Origin: Pseudomonas sp. LS44
Lineage (GTDB): Bacteria > Pseudomonadota > Gammaproteobacteria > Pseudomonadales > Pseudomonadaceae
Direction: 5' to 3'
DNA length: 64,000 bases
NCBI RefSeq assembly: GCF_024730785.1
Contig: NZ_CP102830.1
Location: 1,736,001 to 1,800,000 of the forward strand
A program made the translations under genes and the position numbers. Shown here in pieces: positions 63,989-64,000 of this stretch. How positions within the stretch are numbered: position 1 is the stretch's first letter; every line of letters begins with the position of its first letter. The notes under the pieces were generated by a model. The model was not told the origin of the DNA. It saw only the letters and a list, made by a program, of their open reading frames with translations, and searched no databases.

Positions 63989-64000
63989 ATGTCCGTTCTT
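63989..64000 (+). CDS. Start of an unidentified gene downstream of recR
   Basis: Only MSVL is inside the window. CGGGAG lies 7 nt before the ATG. In PAO1 a lipid-metabolism gene (an acyl-CoA dehydrogenase-like gene, from memory) follows recR, which fits the operator shared with the acyl-CoA ligase gene, but the product cannot be known from four codons. Confidence 0.45.

Overview
The window is about 63% G+C, and its gene order and protein sequences point to the chromosome of a Pseudomonas related to the P. aeruginosa / P. alcaligenes / P. stutzeri side of the genus. This is from recalled family knowledge; no search was run. Two blocks follow PAO1 order: gpsA-DUF4389-sixA-acyl-CoA ligase-thioesterase-hydrolases-GST-DUF4892, then kdpFABC-kdpDE; and smc-zipA-ligA ... 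ffs-dnaX-ybaB-recR.

Layout. 1-9.5 kb: start of a hybrid sensor kinase (minus), then a plus-strand housekeeping and lipid run. 9.8-17.9 kb: the K+ P-type ATPase operon kdpFABC with its sensor kinase/response regulator kdpDE, broken up by small repeats. 18-22 kb: ketopantoate-reductase-like gene, patatin phospholipase, two tiny lipoproteins, flavin reductase. 22-26.7 kb: moxR-DUF58-tgpA transglutaminase operon and a CHAD protein. 27-33.5 kb: Rof-like antiterminator, a membrane protein, and a complete urate-to-glyoxylate pathway (puuD, allA, alc, uraD, puuE in one minus-strand cluster, hiuH divergent). 33.9-46.8 kb: an accessory block with two giant pertactin-like autotransporters (minus strand), bracketed by two paralogous plus-strand regulators. 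Each regulator carries a receiver, LuxR-type HTH, PAS and histidine-kinase domain in one polypeptide. 47-50 kb: polyamine catabolism genes of the pauB/pauA type. 50.5-64 kb: GntR regulator, smc, zipA, ligA, HU-like protein, lipase-like protein, SRP RNA, dnaX, ybaB, recR and the first codons of another gene.

The most interesting part is the 33.9-46.8 kb block. A two-part motif (two GTAGGA boxes exactly 22 bp apart, each followed by a TCC arm) lies 57 and 59 bp before the two autotransporter start codons. A third copy lies 120 bp before the second regulator. This suggests a self-contained regulon in which NarL/BvgA-type fused regulators control pertactin-like surface proteins. One of the two regulators has lost the phospho-acceptor histidine of its kinase domain.

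The window is also rich in short non-coding mobile or palindromic repeats: a 146-bp element plus a fragment, two 198-bp copies of another, four copies of a ~200-bp TAACCCACC element, one 163-bp element, and many REP-like hairpins. Several sit exactly at stop codons or beside terminators. Two matching 18-bp palindromes, each 33-34 bp before a start codon at opposite ends of the window, look like operators of one TetR-type lipid regulator.
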